Shown: piece after piece, positions 16,840-25,380 of the stretch | Position numbering within the stretch: position 1 is the first letter of the stretch | Layout of the letters: each line of letters opens with the position of its first letter | Assembly: GCA_002083655.1 (NCBI GenBank) | Contig: MSXR01000011.1 | Location: forward strand, 62,001 to 126,000 | Length of the DNA: 64,000 nucleotides | From: Proteobacteria bacterium ST_bin14 | GTDB taxonomy: Bacteria > Pseudomonadota > Alphaproteobacteria > Sphingomonadales > Sphingomonadaceae | Reading direction: 5' to 3' | Notes under the pieces: model-generated | What the model saw: the letters and a program-made list of their open reading frames with translations, nothing else | What the model was told of the DNA's origin: nothing | Database searches by the model: none | Position numbers and translations under genes: made by a program

Positions 16840-18276
16840 TCAGCGTGGCTCGATTTGCGGTGTGGCCTCAATCCCCAGCGTGTCGAGCCTTTTGCGCAGC
16901 GTATTGCGATTAATGCCCAGCGCGCGCGCCGCGCGAAGCTGATTGCCGCCATGGCGCGCTAGCACAGCCTCAATCAGCGGACGCTCCACCTCGCCGATGA
17001 TGCGATCATAGAGCGAGCCGTCATCCAGTACCGAGGGTTCCTCTCGCGCGAGCCGATCAAGCCGTGCGCGAATTGCCGCGGCAATGCCGGGATCAGCCAG
17101 AACGGGTGCGCCGCCGGCCGCTGTCGCGCTGCCGAGCATTGCCTGCACACCATCCGCCCCGATAACTTCATCCCGGCCCAGGACCGCGACACGCCGCATG
17201 GTATTCTCAAGCTCACGGACATTGCCCGGCCAGTCATAGCCTTCCAGCAACGCCATGGCGGCATCATCAAGCTGCTTGCGCGGCAACCCTTGTTGCGCCG
17301 CCTGATCAAGAAAATAGCGCGCGAGCAGGCCGATATCCTGGCGGCGTTCGCGCAGGGCGGGCAGCGCAATTGGCACGACGTTCAGTCGGTAAAACAAGTC
17401 CTCACGAAACCGCCCCTGCGCCACGAACTGCGCCAGATCGCGATTGGTGGCAGCAACGATGCGCACATCGGCGCGGATTGTTCGCGCGCCGCCAACAGTG
17501 GTGAACTCGCCCGATTGCAACACGCGCAACAGCCGCGTCTGCGCTTCCATTGGCATGTCGCCAATCTCATCGAGAAAAAGCGTGCCGCCGGCGGCCTGTT
17601 CAAACCGCCCTGCCGAGCGCGCCTGTGCGCCGGTAAAGGCACCGCGTTCATGCCCAAACAGCTCCGCCTCAATCAGCTCACGCGGGATTGCGGCCATGTT
17701 GATCGCCAGGAATGGTGCGTGCCGCCTTGGCCCCAGATCATGCACCGCGCGCGCCACCAGTTCCTTGCCAGTGCCCGATTCCCCCGAAATCAGGACGGTA
17801 AGGTCGTTCGACACGACCCGCGCGATGATGCGGTAAACGTCCTGCATCGCCGGTGATCGCCCGATCAGCGGCAGACCGTCTCCATCCGGATCGATGCTCA
17901 CCGCCGCCGCCTGCCCGCGTTCGAGCGCGCCCTTCACCGTGCGGGCAAGCATATCGAGGTCAAACGGCTTGGGCAGATAGTCAAACGCGCCCACTTCATT
18001 CGCGCGCACGGCTGTGCTCAGCGTATTTTGTGCCGACAGCACGATCACCGGCAGCGCTGGATGCGTTGTAAGCAGCGTGGCAACCATATCCAGCCCATTG
18101 CCGTCGGGCAGGACCACGTCGGTAATCAACACATCGGGCAGCCCCAATGCGAGCTGGTGATGCATATCCGCCAGCGTTCCCACCGCCTTGACGTCATGGC
18201 CCAGCCGGCGAAGCGCCTGGCCGACGACGGTGCGAATGGCGGCATCATCATCCACCACCAATATGCGGCCGTTCAT
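16840..18276 (-). CDS. ntrC: Nitrogen regulation protein NtrC (NR-I)
   Basis: A 478-residue sigma-54-dependent activator. Domains: receiver (about 1-120; VVDDDAAIRT, phospho-Asp in LITDVVLPDGNG, Lys in LPKPFD), AAA+ (Walker A GESGTGKELVARAVH, GAFTGA loop intact in FGHERGAFTGAQ, Walker B LFLDEIGDMP) and a C-terminal Fis-type DNA-binding helix pair (RAARALGINRNTLRKRLDTLG). Phosphorylated by NtrB under nitrogen limitation, it turns on nitrogen-assimilation promoters. The ATG at 18276 follows a good GGAGG; an alternative ATG at 18291 overlaps the ntrB stop but lacks one. Confidence 0.96.
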   Translation of the reverse strand: MNGRILVVDDDAAIRTVVGQALRRLGHDVKAVGTLADMHHQLALGLPDVLITDVVLPDGNGLDMVATLLTTHPALPVIVLSAQNTLSTAVRANEVGAFDYLPKPFDLDMLARTVKGALERGQAAAVSIDPDGDGLPLIGRSPAMQDVYRIIARVVSNDLTVLISGESGTGKELVARAVHDLGPRRHAPFLAINMAAIPRELIEAELFGHERGAFTGAQARSAGRFEQAAGGTLFLDEIGDMPMEAQTRLLRVLQSGEFTTVGGARTIRADVRIVAATNRDLAQFVAQGRFREDLFYRLNVVPIALPALRERRQDIGLLARYFLDQAAQQGLPRKQLDDAAMALLEGYDWPGNVRELENTMRRVAVLGRDEVIGADGVQAMLGSATAAGGAPVLADPGIAAAIRARLDRLAREEPSVLDDGSLYDRIIGEVERPLIEAVLARHGGNQLRAARALGINRNTLRKRLDTLGIEATPQIEPR

Positions 18277-18287
18277 GTGCCCTCCGT

Positions 18288-19388
18288 TCATTTCACGGCT
18301 GCCGGTAACAGGATGCGGAACATCGTTTTTTCTGGCGTTCCCTCACGGGCATATTGAACGATTCCCCCCATATCGCGCACAAGCTTTTCCACCAGGGCAA
18401 GGCCAAGCCCCTGCCCCTCCGGTTTGCCGGACACGAACGGATCGAACAGGTGTTCGGCGATATCGGCAGGCGCACCGGGGCCATTATCGATCACGCATAA
18501 CTCAATCGGCAGGCGCTGGCGCGGCTTGCCGGGGGTGGCAGGCACAGCCATGCCGTGGCGATATGCGGTCGTCAGCTTGATGCGGGCATCGGCCTGGTGC
18601 GCTGTCGCCTCACGGGCGTTTTTGAGCAGGTTGAGCACCACCTGCACCAGCGCGTCAGGGTCAACCATCACCGGTGGCAGCGAGGGATCAAACCGCTCCT
18701 CAATAGTGATTCCGCGGGCAAAACCGGCCAGGGCGACGCGGCGGCAATGATCGAGCATGGGATAAATATTGTGCGGGGCGAGCGATAACGGCCGCGTGTC
18801 GGTGAAATCCTGCATCCGATCGATCAGCGCGGCGATCCGGTCCACTTCGGTAACGATCAACGTGGTCAATTCGCTGGCATCATCTTCCCGGGCACCATCT
18901 GCGAGCAATTGCGCCGCACCGCGGATGCCCGAAAGCGGGTTTTTAATCTCATGCGCCAGCATGGCTGCGGCCCCGACAGCCGAACGGGCCGCTGCCCGAT
19001 CGGCCTGGCCCAGTCGCCGTGATGCGGCGCCGTTATGGAGCGTGATAATCCGCCAGCCGGGATGGTCAGAGATCATCGCTTCAATAAAATCGACGCGGAC
19101 CCGCCCGCCACGGGTCGTTTCAATGACGCTGTCATAAGCCGCAAAGCCCAACCCGGCGCGGCGATCCGTATAGCTGGTGGGCACGACCATCACATAATCC
19201 AGCCCGTGCCCTTGCATTGCGCGTTCGGAGACATTCAGCAGCAGTTCGGCCTCGCTATTGGCATAGCCCACCTGCCCCGCCGGGTTGACCAGCACCACAG
19301 CGACCGGGAGTGCCGCCAGTACCTCAGCGAAATGCGGCCTTGATGGCGAAGCCGGATCGTCTGGCGCGGGGGTGGCGGAAAGGGGCAA
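18288..19388 (-). CDS. ntrB: Nitrogen regulation sensor kinase NtrB (NR-II)
   Basis: A 366-residue soluble histidine kinase/phosphatase acting on NtrC. It has an N-terminal PAS domain (about 18-125), the H-box LAHEIKNPLSGIRGAAQLLA, N-box LLKNAREAT, and G-boxes VIDNGPGAPADI and GQGLGLALVEKLV. No transmembrane segment is present, as expected. The start is a TTG five bases after the dusB stop; the only SD-like bases (AAGG) are very close to it, so expression may rely on coupling to dusB and the exact start is uncertain. Confidence 0.94.
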   Translation of the reverse strand: MPLSATPAPDDPASPSRPHFAEVLAALPVAVVLVNPAGQVGYANSEAELLLNVSERAMQGHGLDYVMVVPTSYTDRRAGLGFAAYDSVIETTRGGRVRVDFIEAMISDHPGWRIITLHNGAASRRLGQADRAAARSAVGAAAMLAHEIKNPLSGIRGAAQLLADGAREDDASELTTLIVTEVDRIAALIDRMQDFTDTRPLSLAPHNIYPMLDHCRRVALAGFARGITIEERFDPSLPPVMVDPDALVQVVLNLLKNAREATAHQADARIKLTTAYRHGMAVPATPGKPRQRLPIELCVIDNGPGAPADIAEHLFDPFVSGKPEGQGLGLALVEKLVRDMGGIVQYAREGTPEKTMFRILLPAAVK

Positions 19389-19393
19389 GCCTT

Positions 19394-20404
19394 TCAGGCA
19401 GCCCGTAACGCGCTGTAATCATGGCGATATGGCGCGTAGAATTCTGCCAGCATCGCCAGCACTACCTTGGGATCACCCTGTTGGTTCACCCGGTTGCGAA
19501 ACTCAGCTGAGCCGTGCAGCCCCCGCGTGTACCAGCCAATGTGTTTGCGGGCGAGATTGACCCCGGTCTCATTGCCATAGAGTTCAAGCATCGCGTGGTA
19601 ATGTTCTATAATAACGTGATATTGTTCATCAAGATCAGGGTCTGGCCGCGCTTGCCCTTTGGCGAACCAATCGATGACCTGGCCAAGCAGCCATGGCTTG
19701 CCATAAGCACCCCGCCCAATCATCACCCCGTCCGCGCCCGACTGCTCCAGTGCAGCCTCTGCATCGGCAATCGAGCAGATATCGCCGTTGACGATCACGG
19801 GTAGCGTCACAGCATCCTTTACCCGGCGCACAAACGCCCAATCGGCATTGCCCTTGTACATCTGATTGCGGGTGCGACCGTGAACTGTGATCATTTTTGC
19901 GCCCAAATCCTGCGCAATTTTGGCCAATTCGGGCGCGTTTAGGCAGGAATGGTCCCATCCCATCCGCATTTTGACCGTAACAGGCACCGAAACGGCGGAA
20001 ACGGTCGCTTTTATCAAGCTGGCGGCGAGCGGCAGATCGCGCATCAGGGCAGAGCCGGCTTCGCCATTGACGATCTTCTTCACCGGGCAGCCCATATTGA
20101 TGTCGATGATCGCCGCACCGCGATCCTGATTGAGTTTCGCGGCCTCGCCCATTTCATAGGGGCTGCACCCGGCGAGCTGCATGGAGATGGGTTCTTCAAC
20201 CGGATCCCAGGCCGCCTTTTGCAGCGACTGGCGGGTTTCGCGGATCATCGCCTGGCTGGCGATCATTTCGGAGATGTTGAGCCCACAGCCATAGCGCCGC
20301 ACGATCCGCCGGAATGGCATATCGGTAACGCCGGTCATCGGCGCCAGCAGCACGGGGCTGTCGATCCGGACGGGACCGATATGGATGGGGGAAAGCCTGG
20401 TCAT
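19394..20404 (-). CDS. dusB: tRNA-dihydrouridine synthase (NifR3/DusB family)
   Basis: A 336-residue FMN-dependent TIM-barrel enzyme that reduces uridines in the tRNA D-loop. It shows LAPMTGVTDMPFRRIV near the N-terminus, the catalytic Cys in NMGCPVKKIVNGEAGSAL, and the FMN-binding GDICSIADAEAAL and GADGVMIGRGAYG. The ATG at 20404 is preferred over the open frame to 20455 because it matches the family N-terminus. It heads the ntr operon, the classical nifR3-ntrBC arrangement. ispDF diverges from it across 89 bases. Confidence 0.94.
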   Translation of the reverse strand: MTRLSPIHIGPVRIDSPVLLAPMTGVTDMPFRRIVRRYGCGLNISEMIASQAMIRETRQSLQKAAWDPVEEPISMQLAGCSPYEMGEAAKLNQDRGAAIIDINMGCPVKKIVNGEAGSALMRDLPLAASLIKATVSAVSVPVTVKMRMGWDHSCLNAPELAKIAQDLGAKMITVHGRTRNQMYKGNADWAFVRRVKDAVTLPVIVNGDICSIADAEAALEQSGADGVMIGRGAYGKPWLLGQVIDWFAKGQARPDPDLDEQYHVIIEHYHAMLELYGNETGVNLARKHIGWYTRGLHGSAEFRNRVNQQGDPKVVLAMLAEFYAPYRHDYSALRAA

Positions 20405-20493
20405 GATCTGCCTGAAAAACGGGCAGCGTTTACCGGGCAACGGGGCTGCATGCAAGACTGGCGAGGCGCTGGCGGTTGCGCTAGGCGAGCGGG

Positions 20494-21648
20494 ATGAAGG
20501 ATCAACCGCATATTATTGCCCTGATCGTCGCTGCGGGCACGGGCACCCGCGCTGGCGGCAGCGTGCCGAAGCAGTTTGCTGTCGTTGCGGGCCAACCCAT
20601 GATTGCGCACAGCCATGCCGCCCTGGCGGCGCACCCGCGCATCGCACAGGTGCTGGTGGCGATTGGTGCAGGGCAGGACGCGATGCTGGACAGGGCGATT
20701 GGCCCGGTGGCGCGACTGGCAGGCGGGGCGACGCGTCGCCAATCGGTGCGCGCCGGGCTGGAGATGATAGCGGCGCAGGGGGGCGCTGACATGGTGCTCA
20801 TCCATGATGCGGCCCGCCCCTTTTTATCCGCCGATGTGATCGACCGGTTGATTGATGCGCTATCGCAAAGCGCGGGCGCCGTGCCCGTGTTGCCGGTGGC
20901 GGATACGCTGGCGAACGGTATCGAGATATTGGGCGCAACCGTGCCGCGCGATAATTTATTCCGGGTGCAGACTCCGCAGGCGTTCCGCTTTCAGACAGTG
21001 CTCGACGCGCACCGGCAATGGCCCGATAATGAAGACGCCACCGATGATGCGCAAATGGTTCGCCGTTTCGGGGGTGAGGTTGCGATGGTAGAAGGCGATG
21101 TGATGATCGAAAAAGTAACCTACCCCGCTGATTTTGCCGCTGCTGAAGCGCGGCACGGTGCGCAAATGATATCACGCACGGCGATGGGGTTTGACGTTCA
21201 CCGGCTAGAGGTGGGTGAGGAATTGTGGCTGGGCGGCGTGCTGATCCCGCATGACAAGGGCCTGTCCGGGCATAGCGACGCCGATGTCGGGCTGCACGCG
21301 CTCACCGACGCGCTGCTTGGCACGATTGGCGCGGGCGATATCGGCACGCATTTTCCACCCAGCGACCCGCAGTGGCGCGGGGCCGCATCGTATAAATTCC
21401 TGCAGCACGCAGCGCAGCTTATTTCCGAGCGCGGCGGGATGATCGATTTCATCGACCTGACTTTGATCTGCGAGGCCCCCAAAATCGGTCCCCACCGCCA
21501 CGCGATGCGCGCACGGATTGCCGATCTGCTGGCGCTGACCCCCGATCAGGTGAGCATCAAGGCGACGACGACCGAACGGCTTGGCTTTACCGGGCGCGGT
21601 GAAGGCATTGCCGCGCAGGCGGTGGCGACCGTCCGGGTGCCGGCGTGA
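20494..21648 (+). CDS. ispDF: Bifunctional IspD/IspF enzyme of the MEP isoprenoid pathway
   Basis: A 384-residue fusion of two enzymes that catalyse non-consecutive steps of isoprenoid synthesis. IspD (about residues 1-225) has the cytidylyltransferase signature AAGTGTRAGG, the Lys in PKQF and VLIHDAARPF. IspF (about 227-384) starts MGFDVHRLEVG and contains the zinc motif SGHSDADVGLHALTDALLG and the later IKATTTERLGFTGRGEGI. The fusion is common in alphaproteobacteria. Its stop overlaps the next gene's GTG start. Confidence 0.96.
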   Translation: MKDQPHIIALIVAAGTGTRAGGSVPKQFAVVAGQPMIAHSHAALAAHPRIAQVLVAIGAGQDAMLDRAIGPVARLAGGATRRQSVRAGLEMIAAQGGADMVLIHDAARPFLSADVIDRLIDALSQSAGAVPVLPVADTLANGIEILGATVPRDNLFRVQTPQAFRFQTVLDAHRQWPDNEDATDDAQMVRRFGGEVAMVEGDVMIEKVTYPADFAAAEARHGAQMISRTAMGFDVHRLEVGEELWLGGVLIPHDKGLSGHSDADVGLHALTDALLGTIGAGDIGTHFPPSDPQWRGAASYKFLQHAAQLISERGGMIDFIDLTLICEAPKIGPHRHAMRARIADLLALTPDQVSIKATTTERLGFTGRGEGIAAQAVATVRVPA

Positions 21649-22181
21649 TCAAAATTTCCGCCGCGCTGATGCTGGTGCTGGGCGCTGGTGCCGCATCTGC
21701 GCAAAGCGTGGTTGCCACAGTCACCCTGCCCTGCGTCACCCCGCCGGAGGCCGAAGCGCTGGTGGCCGCTGTGGTGCCGGAGCTGATTGGGGATGTTGGG
21801 CGTATCTGCGCTGCATCGCTGCCTGAAACCGCGCTGGTGCGCCAGGCTTCCGGGCCATTCATCACCCGATACCGCGCCGAGGCCGATCTGGCCTGGCCGC
21901 GTGGGCGCGCGGCGATTGCCAAGATTACCGGGCCAGAGATTGCCTCGCTGCTGAACAACGACGCCGCCCGTCCGCTGCTCGCCTCGCTGATCACCCCGGC
22001 GCTGACTCGCGGGTTGCAACCGGTGGATTGCGCCGCGATTGAGCGGATCGTGGTGCTCGCCCAGCCCCTGCCCCCGCGCAACACGGCGGCATTGTTCGTA
22101 TCGATCATCCAGCTGGTCGATGCCAAACGCACGGCAAGCGCCAAGCCCCGCCTGCCCATCTGCCAACCAGGAGCACGCTGA
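21645..22181 (+). CDS. Secreted hypothetical protein
   Basis: A 178-residue protein of no family I recognise. It begins with a signal peptide (MIKISAALMLVLGAGAASAQ) and contains three cysteines in the mature part (near residues 30, 55 and 130), plus one at the end, so disulfides are possible. The GTG start is in the ispDF stop (GTGA) and the next gene begins two bases after its stop, so it is expressed between ispDF and pncC. Composition is like its neighbours. A periplasmic location is the only safe inference. Confidence 0.7.
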   Translation: MIKISAALMLVLGAGAASAQSVVATVTLPCVTPPEAEALVAAVVPELIGDVGRICAASLPETALVRQASGPFITRYRAEADLAWPRGRAAIAKITGPEIASLLNNDAARPLLASLITPALTRGLQPVDCAAIERIVVLAQPLPPRNTAALFVSIIQLVDAKRTASAKPRLPICQPGAR

Positions 22182-22183
22182 TT

Positions 22184-22720
22184 ATGGCGGACATCATCGA
22201 GACCATCTTGCCAGCCGAACTGGTGGAGGCCGCGCGCCGGGTGGTGAGCGCCAATCTGGCCGCCGGGCGGATGGTGAGCATCGCGGAAAGCTGCACTGGC
22301 GGGCTGGTGGCAGCGGCGATCACCGAAATTCCGGGATCATCGGGCATGATGAACACCGGGTTCGTCACCTATTCAAATGACGCCAAGGCGGCACAATTGA
22401 AGGTGAGCCAGGATGTGCTCGACACCTTTGGTGCGGTTTCCGTCGCCGTTGCCTGGAGCATGGCGCAGGGCGCGTTAAAGGCCTCTGGCGCTGACGTGGC
22501 CGTGGCGATTACCGGGGTTGCCGGGCCGGGCGGCGGCAGCGAGAAAAAGCCCGTCGGCACCGTGGTATTTGCGCGGGCGGAAAAAGGCGATGATCCTGCC
22601 AATGTTGTCGCAGACCGCCGCGATTTTGGCGATTTGGGGCGTGGTGGGATACGGCTTCAGGCGGCGCTTTGCGCACTGGAACTGCTGATGCCTGATGATC
22701 CCGCCGCGCCGGCCGCATAA
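22184..22720 (+). CDS. pncC: Nicotinamide-nucleotide amidase, CinA C-terminal family
   Basis: A 178-residue stand-alone CinA C-terminal domain. It shows SIAESCTGGLVAAAITEIPGSS (about 32-53), VTYSNDAKA and the GVAGPGGGSEKKPVGTVVFA motif. Family members deamidate nicotinamide mononucleotide to recycle NAD degradation products. The last 64 bases overlap the end of ratA on the opposite strand, an unusually long convergent coding overlap. Confidence 0.92.
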   Translation: MADIIETILPAELVEAARRVVSANLAAGRMVSIAESCTGGLVAAAITEIPGSSGMMNTGFVTYSNDAKAAQLKVSQDVLDTFGAVSVAVAWSMAQGALKASGADVAVAITGVAGPGGGSEKKPVGTVVFARAEKGDDPANVVADRRDFGDLGRGGIRLQAALCALELLMPDDPAAPAA

Positions 22721-23142
22721 AGCACCGCTGCCCGGTCTTCAAAAGCGCCAATCATCTTGCGGAGCGCACGGTCGAACACCTGGCCCGCCAATGCTTCGAA
22801 CACGCGGTTCTTGAACGCGAAATCGACCGAGAAATCGACCAGGCACCCGCTGGCGCCATCGGGCCGAAATCCCCAATCATTTCGCAGATATTTCAATGGC
22901 CCATCGACATATTCTACCAAAATACGCGAAGACCGGGTCTTCGCCACCTTTGACGTGAATGTCTCCCGCAGCCCTTTGAAGCCGACGACCATGTCCGCCA
23001 CCAGTTGCGTATCGCTGTTTGATCGCACCCGAATTGCCGATACCCAGGGCAGGAATTCAGGATAGCGCGCCACATCACCCACCAGCGCGAACATCTGTTC
23101 TGGCGTATAGGGTAGCCGCCTGGTCTCGGTATGGCGCGGCAT
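22657..23142 (-). CDS. RatA/COQ10-like START-domain protein (type II toxin RatA family)
   Basis: A 161-residue SRPBCC-fold protein beginning MPRHTETRRLPYTPEQMFALV with the typical VARYPEFLPWV motif. The family includes the ribosome-association toxin RatA and the ubiquinone-binding Coq10. No partner antitoxin gene is nearby, and in alphaproteobacteria such genes next to lipA are generally viewed as Coq10-like. Its start shares one base with the lipA stop (TGATG); its 3' end runs antisense into pncC. Confidence 0.85.
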   Translation of the reverse strand: MPRHTETRRLPYTPEQMFALVGDVARYPEFLPWVSAIRVRSNSDTQLVADMVVGFKGLRETFTSKVAKTRSSRILVEYVDGPLKYLRNDWGFRPDGASGCLVDFSVDFAFKNRVFEALAGQVFDRALRKMIGAFEDRAAVLYAAGAAGSSGISSSSAQSAA

Positions 23143-24062
23143 CAGGCGCGGGCCAGTTGGGCCTCGCGCGCTGCCCGCAACCGGGCGAAATCATCCCCGG
23201 CATGATAGCTTGAGCGCGTCAGCGGCGAGCTGGCGACCAACAGAAAACCCTTGGCGCGGGCGATGGCGGCAAACGCATCAAACCCGGCAGGCGGCACGAA
23301 ATCAATCACCTTGGCGTGGCGCGGGGTGGGTTGCAGATATTGCCCCATCGTCAGGAAATCGATGTCGGCGCTGCGCATATCGTCCATCACCTGATGCACC
23401 TCCAGCCGCTCTTCGCCCAGCCCCAGCATGACGCCGGACTTGGTGAAGATGGACGGATCATGCCGCTTCACACTCTCCAGCAGTCGCAGCGACGCATAAT
23501 AGCGCGCGCCGGGGCGAATGGTTGGGTACAGACGCGGCACGGTTTCCAGATTGTGGTTGTACACATCCGGCCCGGCTTCCACGATCGATTCAATCGCTGC
23601 CTGCGCCTTGTTGCGGAAATCGGGCGTCAGGATTTCGATGGTGGTTGCAGGCGTGGTGCGGCGCAGTGCCTGGATCACCTTGACGAACTGGCTTGCCCCG
23701 CCATCGGGCAGATCATCACGGTCAACCGAGGTGATGACGATATGTTGCAGGCCAAGCTCGGCAGCGGCGTCGGCGGTGTGCTGGGGTTCCAATGCGTCCA
23801 CCGCGCGAGGCATGCCGGTTTTCACGTTGCAGAACGCGCAGGCGCGGGTGCAGGTGTCGCCCAGGATCATCACCGTGGCATGCTTTTTGGTCCAGCATTC
23901 CCCGATATTGGGGCACGCTGCCTCCTCACACACAGTGTTCAGGTTCAGGCGGCGCATCATCGCCTTGGTTTCGGCAAAGCCCAGGCTTGTCGGGGCCTTT
24001 ACCCTGATCCAGTCTGGTTTGCGCTGGCGCTCTGGGCGCGGAACCGGTGCCATGTCGTTCAT
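23142..24062 (-). CDS. lipA: Lipoyl synthase
   Basis: A 306-residue radical SAM enzyme inserting two sulfurs into protein-bound octanoyl groups to form lipoyl cofactor for pyruvate and 2-oxoglutarate dehydrogenases. Both iron-sulfur motifs are present: the auxiliary-cluster cysteines in CEEAACPNIGEC and the radical SAM motif CTRACAFC. The C-terminal RSSYHAGD serine ligand is also present. The ATG at 24062 is preferred; 24053 is a possible alternative, and the open frame up to 24143 does not match the family. Confidence 0.95.
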   Translation of the reverse strand: MNDMAPVPRPERQRKPDWIRVKAPTSLGFAETKAMMRRLNLNTVCEEAACPNIGECWTKKHATVMILGDTCTRACAFCNVKTGMPRAVDALEPQHTADAAAELGLQHIVITSVDRDDLPDGGASQFVKVIQALRRTTPATTIEILTPDFRNKAQAAIESIVEAGPDVYNHNLETVPRLYPTIRPGARYYASLRLLESVKRHDPSIFTKSGVMLGLGEERLEVHQVMDDMRSADIDFLTMGQYLQPTPRHAKVIDFVPPAGFDAFAAIARAKGFLLVASSPLTRSSYHAGDDFARLRAAREAQLARA

Positions 24063-24390
24063 CGTCACCACATAGCGATGCTTTGCGCGCGTTGCCAGTC
24101 CCGCCCTTAGGCGGCATGCTGGGGCTATGCCCGATTTCAACAAAGGCGTTGACGGTTACCACCGCTTGCGCACCACAGACTGGCCCCCGCTTTTGCGGGG
24201 GTACGGCGGTGGTTCAAATTGACCGGAAACGGCTCCAGCAGCCGATGACGGCGGTTGCCCTCCGGCAGGCTGGGTACAGCATTACCAAAGAACGGATTGC
24301 CGCCTGAAGCTTGTCCTTCGGGCTCGCAACGTCCCGCAGGTCTCTTGATCGCTTGCGCCCCCGCCCCGCCCTCGCTAGGCCGCCGCTTTA
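24063..24390. other. 328-base gap between lipA and pyrB; divergent promoter region
   Basis: No gene was recognised. The gap must hold the promoters of lipA (minus) and pyrB (plus). It contains a perfect short hairpin, CCCCCGC-tttt-GCGGGGG at 24184-24201, with no T-run on either side, which looks more like a dispersed palindrome than a terminator. Open frames here are short and without family features. A pyrimidine-responsive leader for pyrB is possible, but no leader peptide plus terminator pair could be drawn. Confidence 0.5.
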
Positions 24391-25380
24391 ATGCAACCGT
24401 CCGATCATCGCCCCGCAACGCTCATTGCCGGAAGCGCTGTGTTTCCGCACCGCGACCTGACGGGCATTGACGGGCTTCAGCCACATGAGATCACGTTCCT
24501 GCTCGATGAGGCGGAACAATGGATTGAGGTGAACCGCAGCCGCGCCAAGAGCGAGCGGCGGCTGGAGGGGTTGACGCTGATCAACGCGTTCTTCGAAAAC
24601 AGCACGCGCACGCTTTTGTCGTTCGAGATTGCCGGCAAGCGCATGGGCGCTGATGTGGTCAATATGCACGCCGCCCAATCGAGCGTTAAAAAGGGCGAGA
24701 CGCTGATCGATACCGCCGTCACGCTGAACGCGATGCGCGCCGATATGCTGGTGATCCGCCATTCAAGCTCAGGGGCAGTCAAGCTGATCGCGAGCAAGGT
24801 CGATTGCCCGGTGCTGAATGCCGGCGATGGCTGGCATGAACACCCAACCCAGGCGCTGCTCGACGCGCTGACGATCCGGCGGCGGCGCGGGGCGATTGCC
24901 GGGCAGCGCGTGGTGATTTGCGGTGATCTGATGCATAGCCGCGTCGCACGATCAAACATATTGGCGCTGACGGCGCTGGCGGCAGAGGTGCGGGTGGTGG
25001 CCCCGTCCACGCTGATGCCCGCCGCGATTGAGCGGATGGGGGTAACGCCCTTTACCGATTTTGATGCCGCACTTGAGGGCGCTGACGTGGTGATGGTGCT
25101 GCGGTTGCAGAATGAGCGGATGGACGGTGGCTTCATCCCCTCCACGCGCGAATATCACCTGCGCTATGGCTTGAACAGCGAACGGTTGCGGCGCGCCAAG
25201 CCCGATGCGCTGGTGATGCATCCCGGCCCGATGAACCGGGGGGTGGAGATAAGCTCGACCGTGGCAGACCACCCTACCCGTTCTGCGATTACCGAACAGG
25301 TGGAAATGGGCGTGGCGGTGCGGATGGCGTGCCTGGACGTGCTAACCCGCCGGGCGCGCGGTGTGGAGGGCTGGGCATGA
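24391..25380 (+). CDS. pyrB: Aspartate carbamoyltransferase catalytic subunit
   Basis: A 329-residue enzyme joining carbamoyl phosphate and aspartate, the first committed step of pyrimidine synthesis. The carbamoyl-phosphate motif is FENSTRTLLSFE, with HPTQALLDAL and the aspartate-binding MVLRLQNERM further on. No pyrI is next to it; instead a dihydroorotase-like gene overlaps by four bases, the arrangement in which ATCase assembles with a DHOase-like partner. Length is ordinary. Confidence 0.96.
   Translation: MQPSDHRPATLIAGSAVFPHRDLTGIDGLQPHEITFLLDEAEQWIEVNRSRAKSERRLEGLTLINAFFENSTRTLLSFEIAGKRMGADVVNMHAAQSSVKKGETLIDTAVTLNAMRADMLVIRHSSSGAVKLIASKVDCPVLNAGDGWHEHPTQALLDALTIRRRRGAIAGQRVVICGDLMHSRVARSNILALTALAAEVRVVAPSTLMPAAIERMGVTPFTDFDAALEGADVVMVLRLQNERMDGGFIPSTREYHLRYGLNSERLRRAKPDALVMHPGPMNRGVEISSTVADHPTRSAITEQVEMGVAVRMACLDVLTRRARGVEGWA

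Noticed and set aside
22657..23142. RatA as half of a toxin-antitoxin pair
   Set aside because: No RatB-like gene is adjacent; the neighbour is lipA, and the family also covers Coq10-like lipid-binding proteins.
24184..24201. Hairpin CCCCCGC-tttt-GCGGGGG as a pyrB attenuator
   Set aside because: There is no T-run after it on either strand and no leader peptide reading frame with it.
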